From Bacteroidota bacterium (GTDB taxonomy: Bacteria > Bacteroidota > Bacteroidia > Chitinophagales > Chitinophagaceae), in NCBI GenBank assembly GCA_026391415.1, contig JAPLEL010000105.1:1-57336 (forward strand): a DNA stretch of 57,336 nucleotides, read 5' to 3'. The notes under the pieces were generated by a model. That model was not told where the DNA came from. It saw nothing but the letters and a program-made list of their open reading frames with translations, and ran no database searches. Made by a program: the position numbers and the translations under genes. Of the stretch, positions 53,635 to 57,336 are shown piece after piece; the stretch's first letter is position 1, and the number at the start of each line of letters is the position of its first letter.

Positions 53635-54513
53635 ATGAAACTAGCTATTTACAGTCGTGGACTAGATTTTGAACAAGAAAATCCCATTCAGATTTTGTTG
53701 GTGGAATTGATGCGCTATGATTCCTGTATTCTAATTTACAAACCTTTGTTAGATCAGTTTTCATTTTCACAGGTGATTCTTGAAAAGTTAATTCCTTTTT
53801 CTTGTTCCGATGATTTGAGTACCGATATAGACATGTTAATTAGTTTAGGTGGAGATGGAACGATGCTAGATGCCGTTACCCTTGTAAAACAAAAAAACAT
53901 TCCAATTCTAGGCATCAATTTTGGACGACTAGGCTTTTTAGCAAGTATTAGTAAAGACGAACTATCCTTAGCCGTTGATGCATTAATTAATCGTACGTTC
54001 CATATTGAAAAAAGAACCCTTATTCATTTAGATTCAAACGAGCCATTATTTGGTGATACGCCTTTTGGCCTTAATGAGTTTGCTATTCATAAAAGAGATA
54101 TCTCTCCAATGGTTAAAATTCATACCTATTTAAACGGCGAATTTTTAAATTCCTATTGGGCAGATGGATTAATTGTTGCAACACCTACAGGCTCTACAGG
54201 GTACAATATGAGTTGTAATGGTCCAATTGTTTTTCCAGATTCGTCGAGTTTTGTAATAACGCCTGTTGCACCACATAATTTAAATGTTCGCTCTATTCTG
54301 GTACCAGATAATAATGTCATTTCATTTGAAATTGAAAGCAGGTCCGACCAATTTATATGCGCCCTAGATGCACGACGCGAAATTGTTAATAAAAACATTC
54401 AATTAGCGGTAAGAAAAGAAACATTTTATGTTAATCTAGCTCGGCTAAATGAAAATAGTTTCCTTTCAACACTAAGAACCAAGCTTACTTGGGGGCTAGA
54501 TAAAAGAAATTAA
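53635..54513 (+). CDS. nadK: NAD kinase
   Basis: Phosphorylates NAD to NADP. 292 residues with the NAD-kinase motifs LISLGGDGTMLDAV (residues about 71-84), GINFGRLGFLA, LNEFAIHKRDISPMVKIHTYL and ATPTGSTGYNMSCNGPI. The C-terminal beta domain with CALDAR is typical. Complete; the start at ATG 53635 gives the usual KLAIYSRG N-terminus. Confidence 0.97.
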   Translation: MKLAIYSRGLDFEQENPIQILLVELMRYDSCILIYKPLLDQFSFSQVILEKLIPFSCSDDLSTDIDMLISLGGDGTMLDAVTLVKQKNIPILGINFGRLGFLASISKDELSLAVDALINRTFHIEKRTLIHLDSNEPLFGDTPFGLNEFAIHKRDISPMVKIHTYLNGEFLNSYWADGLIVATPTGSTGYNMSCNGPIVFPDSSSFVITPVAPHNLNVRSILVPDNNVISFEIESRSDQFICALDARREIVNKNIQLAVRKETFYVNLARLNENSFLSTLRTKLTWGLDKRN

Positions 54514-54568
54514 CTTTTATATTAGGTTTTTTTGATGCTATTTTACAAAAGCATTTATCCCTAATAAC

Positions 54569-55429
54569 ATGTTCAAGAAAATATTCAGCATCATATTATT
54601 CTCAATTTGTTTTAAAACTGCCTATTCGCAGAGCTTAGACACCTATGTACACCAGGCTGAATATGGTTTTTCGGTAGGGCTCGGGCATTATTTTGGCGAT
54701 TTGAATACAAGTATGCAAATTAACCGGCCCAAATTTTCGGGGGGCATTTTTTTTAGAAAACAATTCAACAATTATATAGGGGTGAAAGTGGCGGCTAATT
54801 ATGCTTTATTGGGTTATTCCGATGCTTACAGCCATAATGCAGCCGAAAACCTACGCAACTTGAGTTTCAATACCAATGTTTGGGAAATGAGCGTTTCGGG
54901 TGATTTTAACTTTTTTAGATTCATGCCAGGGTTTGAGGAGTATAGCTACACACCTTATATCAGTTTAGGGGTTGGCGTGTTTTCTTATGATCCATTTGCT
55001 TATTTGGCTGGAGAAAAAAATATGCTTCGTCCATTAGGAACTGAAGGCCAAGGAAGTAGTTTGTATCCAGAAAAGCAGCCCTATAATCCAATAGCTATGA
55101 GTATTCCATTTGGTATTGGTGTTAAATATAGTTTGAGTGAAAAAGTGAATGTTTTTGGCGAAATATCGTATCGTTTTACCAATACCGATTATTTAGATGA
55201 TGTGAGTGGTTCCTACGCCCCGGATGCTTTTCCTGCTTTGCCAGATGGTTCTCCATCACCGGCCTTTTTATTGCAAGACCGAAGTTATGAACTAGGAAAT
55301 TCCATAGGAATCAAGGGCCGCCAGCGGGGTAATAGTTTGCAAAAAGATGCTTTTGTTACGATTCATGTGGGGATGTCTTTTAATATTCAATCTTACCGTT
55401 GCCCAGCAGTTGGAACAAGATTTTATTAA
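54569..55429 (+). CDS. DUF6089 family outer-membrane beta-barrel protein
   Basis: 286 residues. A signal peptide (FKTAYSQ) is followed by YGFSVGLGHYFGDLNTSMQI, typical of DUF6089, and alternating-hydrophobic strands such as YISLGVGVFSYDPFAYLAGE and GIGVKYSLSEKVNVFGEISYRFTNTDYLDDVSG, a small beta-barrel similar to OmpA-like barrels. Function unknown. In Bacteroidota it often sits before uppS and bamA, as here. Confidence 0.82.
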   Translation: MFKKIFSIILFSICFKTAYSQSLDTYVHQAEYGFSVGLGHYFGDLNTSMQINRPKFSGGIFFRKQFNNYIGVKVAANYALLGYSDAYSHNAAENLRNLSFNTNVWEMSVSGDFNFFRFMPGFEEYSYTPYISLGVGVFSYDPFAYLAGEKNMLRPLGTEGQGSSLYPEKQPYNPIAMSIPFGIGVKYSLSEKVNVFGEISYRFTNTDYLDDVSGSYAPDAFPALPDGSPSPAFLLQDRSYELGNSIGIKGRQRGNSLQKDAFVTIHVGMSFNIQSYRCPAVGTRFY

Positions 55430-55499
55430 ATAACACCCATTCCTATGCATTCAAATCGTTTTTCTTTGAATTAAATCTTCACAAGCCCGTTGATTTTAT

Positions 55500-55507
55500 T
55501 AATTTTG
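55500..55507 (+). promoter_or_regulatory. -7 box TAATTTTG before uppS
   Basis: TAnnTTTG followed by CAGCC, 22 nt before the uppS ATG; identical to the box before the GT4 gene at 47946. Confidence 0.45.
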
Positions 55508-55529
55508 CAGCCTAATTGAAGGGAATACT

Positions 55530-56294
55530 ATGCAGGAAGACCTCATTGGTAAAATAAACAAAGCCGCTATGCCCCGACACATAGCCATCATTATGGATGG
55601 TAATGGACGTTGGGCAGAAGAGAAAGGACAAGATCGTTTGTACGGCCATTATCATGGTGTAGAAAGCGTACGAATTATTGTGGAAGGATGTGCCGAATTG
55701 GGTATTGAATACCTTACTTTATATGCTTTTAGTACCGAAAATTGGGATCGTCCACAAAAAGAAGTGGAAGGCCTAATGGTACTTTTTGTAGACACAATTC
55801 ACAAAGAAGTACCTATATTAAATAAAAATAATATACGACTACGGGTTATTGGCGATTTGAGTTTATTACCTACTGATGCACACAACGAATTGCAGGAAGC
55901 TTTAGAAATGACAAGCCAAAATACTGGCTTGAACCTTATTTTAGCACTGAGTTATAGTAGTCGTTGGGAGCTTGTGAATGCAGTAAAGCATATAGCACTC
56001 GATGTAGAGAAAGGCGTATTGCAAGCGGCTAATGTTAATCAACAAACATTAGAGCAATACCTTGCTACGAGTGAGTTTCCCGATCCTGAACTGATGATTC
56101 GTACAAGTGGCGAATACCGAATTAGTAATTTTTTATTGTACCAATTAGCCTATGCAGAATTGTATTTTACTAATACCCGTTGGCCAGATTTTCGCAAAGA
56201 AAACTTAGTCGAAGCAATCCTTGATTTTCAGGGTAGAAACCGAAGATTTGGCAAAACTGACAAACAAATAGAGGAGGAAACAGCTTTGTCTTAA
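55530..56294 (+). CDS. uppS: Isoprenyl transferase (undecaprenyl pyrophosphate synthase type)
   Basis: Cis-prenyltransferase making the C55 lipid carrier for peptidoglycan and LPS. 254 residues: HIAIIMDGNGRWAEEKG (catalytic Asp), GHYHGVESVRIIV, YLTLYAFSTENWDRP, RVIGD and PELMIRTSGEYRISNFLLYQ, AELYFT. Complete. Upstream of bamA as in many Gram-negative genomes. Confidence 0.97.
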   Translation: MQEDLIGKINKAAMPRHIAIIMDGNGRWAEEKGQDRLYGHYHGVESVRIIVEGCAELGIEYLTLYAFSTENWDRPQKEVEGLMVLFVDTIHKEVPILNKNNIRLRVIGDLSLLPTDAHNELQEALEMTSQNTGLNLILALSYSSRWELVNAVKHIALDVEKGVLQAANVNQQTLEQYLATSEFPDPELMIRTSGEYRISNFLLYQLAYAELYFTNTRWPDFRKENLVEAILDFQGRNRRFGKTDKQIEEETALS

Positions 56295-56443
56295 AATATA
56301 TTTTCAATAGATTAATAATTAATCGGGTGATTTAACAAACACTTTTAATTATTCCCTTTAATTTGCCCCACTTAAAACCAAGAACAAGCACTGAAAGCAA
56401 GATGGGCTTTACTTTCAGACTAGAATACCAAATACCGAACCGG

Positions 56444-57336
56444 ATGCAGAAATTGTACAAATATTTAGTGCTGATTTTAATTACTTTGTTAGTGGGCTTT
56501 TCTGCTCAGTCTCAGGTTTCAAGAATGTCAAGACAAGCACAACAAGACACTTCTATCACTTCTATTGAAGTAGACTTACTCAATATTTTTAATCAAAAAG
56601 CGTCTAAAATTTACAAAGTTGCCAGTGTTAAAGTGGTGGGTAATCGTTTTTTTGATGAAAATCTATTGATTTCCATTGCAAATATTAATGTGGGTGATGA
56701 AATTAAAATTCCAGGTGGAGACAATTTTGCAAAAGCTATTACCAAACTTTGGGGTCAAAATTACTTTAGCAATGTGCAGGTGAACCTCACCAAATTAGAA
56801 GGAAAAAACATTAGTGTTGAAATTGAAGTAACCGAAAGACCACGTTTGTCTAAATTTTATTTTAAAGACGTACGTAAATCAGAAACCGACGATTTGTCGA
56901 GCAAAACGGGCTTAGTTCCTAATAGGGTAATTACGGAGAACATGAAAATCACTGCAGTTGAAGCGATAAAAAAATATTATGCAGAAAAAGGCTTTCGCGA
57001 TGCAAAAGTAAAAATTAGTGAGAAAAAAGATACCACACTAGATAACACATTGTCTTTGACTTTTACAGTGGATAAAGGCACCAAAAATCATATTAATAAT
57101 ATCAACTTTGGTGGAAATACTGTTGATGCAGGAAAATTAAAACGCCAGTTAAAGGATACCAAAGAAAAGTCTCGCTTTACACTATATCCAACATTCGACA
57201 AAGGAATGATTGTAGAAACCAAGCGGTATACTTTTGATGATTACTTAAAAGAAAAAGGGTACCTAACTTTTAGTCGTACTAAAAAAGTATTGGATCCTTA
57301 TGTTCGTATTAAACTTTCTTCTGCAAAATTCGACGA
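56444..57336 (+). CDS. bamA: Outer-membrane protein assembly factor BamA (3' end outside window)
   Basis: Omp85-family core of the BAM complex. The first 297 codons are in the window and the frame is still open at the edge. A signal peptide (LVLILITLLVGFSAQSQ) is followed by a short linker and POTRA repeats: YKVASVKVVGNRFFDENLLI, SKFYFKDVRKSETDDLSSKT, then a third beginning GTKNHINNINFGGNTVDAGKL. I use ATG 56444 because it starts the signal peptide; an in-frame ATG at 56402 would add 14 residues. Identity rests on the POTRA pattern and the uppS context. Confidence 0.88.
   Translation, partial: MQKLYKYLVLILITLLVGFSAQSQVSRMSRQAQQDTSITSIEVDLLNIFNQKASKIYKVASVKVVGNRFFDENLLISIANINVGDEIKIPGGDNFAKAITKLWGQNYFSNVQVNLTKLEGKNISVEIEVTERPRLSKFYFKDVRKSETDDLSSKTGLVPNRVITENMKITAVEAIKKYYAEKGFRDAKVKISEKKDTTLDNTLSLTFTVDKGTKNHINNINFGGNTVDAGKLKRQLKDTKEKSRFTLYPTFDKGMIVETKRYTFDDYLKEKGYLTFSRTKKVLDPYVRIKLSSAKFD

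Noticed and set aside
1..57336. CRISPR arrays, tRNA or rRNA genes, insertion sequences, prophage or defence islands
   Set aside because: No regularly spaced repeats, cloverleaf-like segments, transposase or phage genes, or recognisable defence proteins were found.

Overview
The window is about 57 kb of AT-rich, gene-dense chromosome from a member of the Bacteroidota, most likely family Chitinophagaceae. The evidence is the gliding gene gldC, an IPExxxVDY protein, a DUF6089 barrel protein, a PurF of the long Bacteroidota type, a GH18/deacetylase/GT2 chitin-type synthase, LPS and Omp85 genes (Gram-negative envelope), and many TAnnTTTG -7 promoter boxes typical of this phylum. Several genes appear to start with TTG. 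No rRNA, tRNA, CRISPR array, transposase, phage gene or plasmid origin was seen. No gene-free stretch exceeds 300 bases; the largest gaps (about 5372-5501, 10640-10866, 13165-13377, 38973-39131 and 50498-50653) hold promoters, hairpins or nothing recognisable.

Layout. 1-3539: 3' part of infB, then a SurA-like chaperone. 3600-5371: a MarR regulator, a pirin gene, the remnant of a second pirin gene and a DoxX-like membrane protein; regulator and pirin share a TGTA-NN-TACA operator. 5502-10639: purF, then a minus-strand group kdsD-manC-fabH-like (sugar nucleotide, LPS and lipid functions). 10867-18439: recQ, a DUF3089 lipoprotein, a 2-oxoglutarate oxygenase with a chromate transporter, an orphan ParA and an exported carboxypeptidase-regulatory-like protein. 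18450-22376: a tight minus-strand operon SDR-SDR-acyl-CoA dehydrogenase-phosphotransferase resembling the ACAD10/11 and LvaA/LvaC route for 4-hydroxyacyl-CoA. 22538-28416: an RND efflux pair, pdxH, and the C-terminal half of a split transketolase. 28552-34535: a GH18-deacetylase-GT2 gene interrupted by an in-frame stop, and a divergent sulfatase/LTA-synthase-like membrane protein. 34554-43634: N-terminal half of carB, bcp, feoB, an M28 peptidase, an IPExxxVDY protein, selD, birA and rsfS. 43690-49945: ftsH, a LUD protein, lpxH, a MerR regulator, a GT4, gldC and yqeY. 49970-57336: an envelope and housekeeping run: cvpA, alpha/beta hydrolase, CBS protein, an Omp85-like protein, nadK, DUF6089, uppS and the 5' part of bamA.

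What stands out. Most genes are ordinary housekeeping genes. The points to re-examine are an IF-2 without its G3 (switch II) motif; a CarB that ends exactly between its two halves; a three-domain polysaccharide enzyme split by one in-frame TAA and carrying a 16-nt homopolymer; a pirin remnant in frame behind an intact pirin gene; and the four-gene acyl-CoA operon, which is the best candidate for a little-described pathway. I saw no clear defence system or mobile element.
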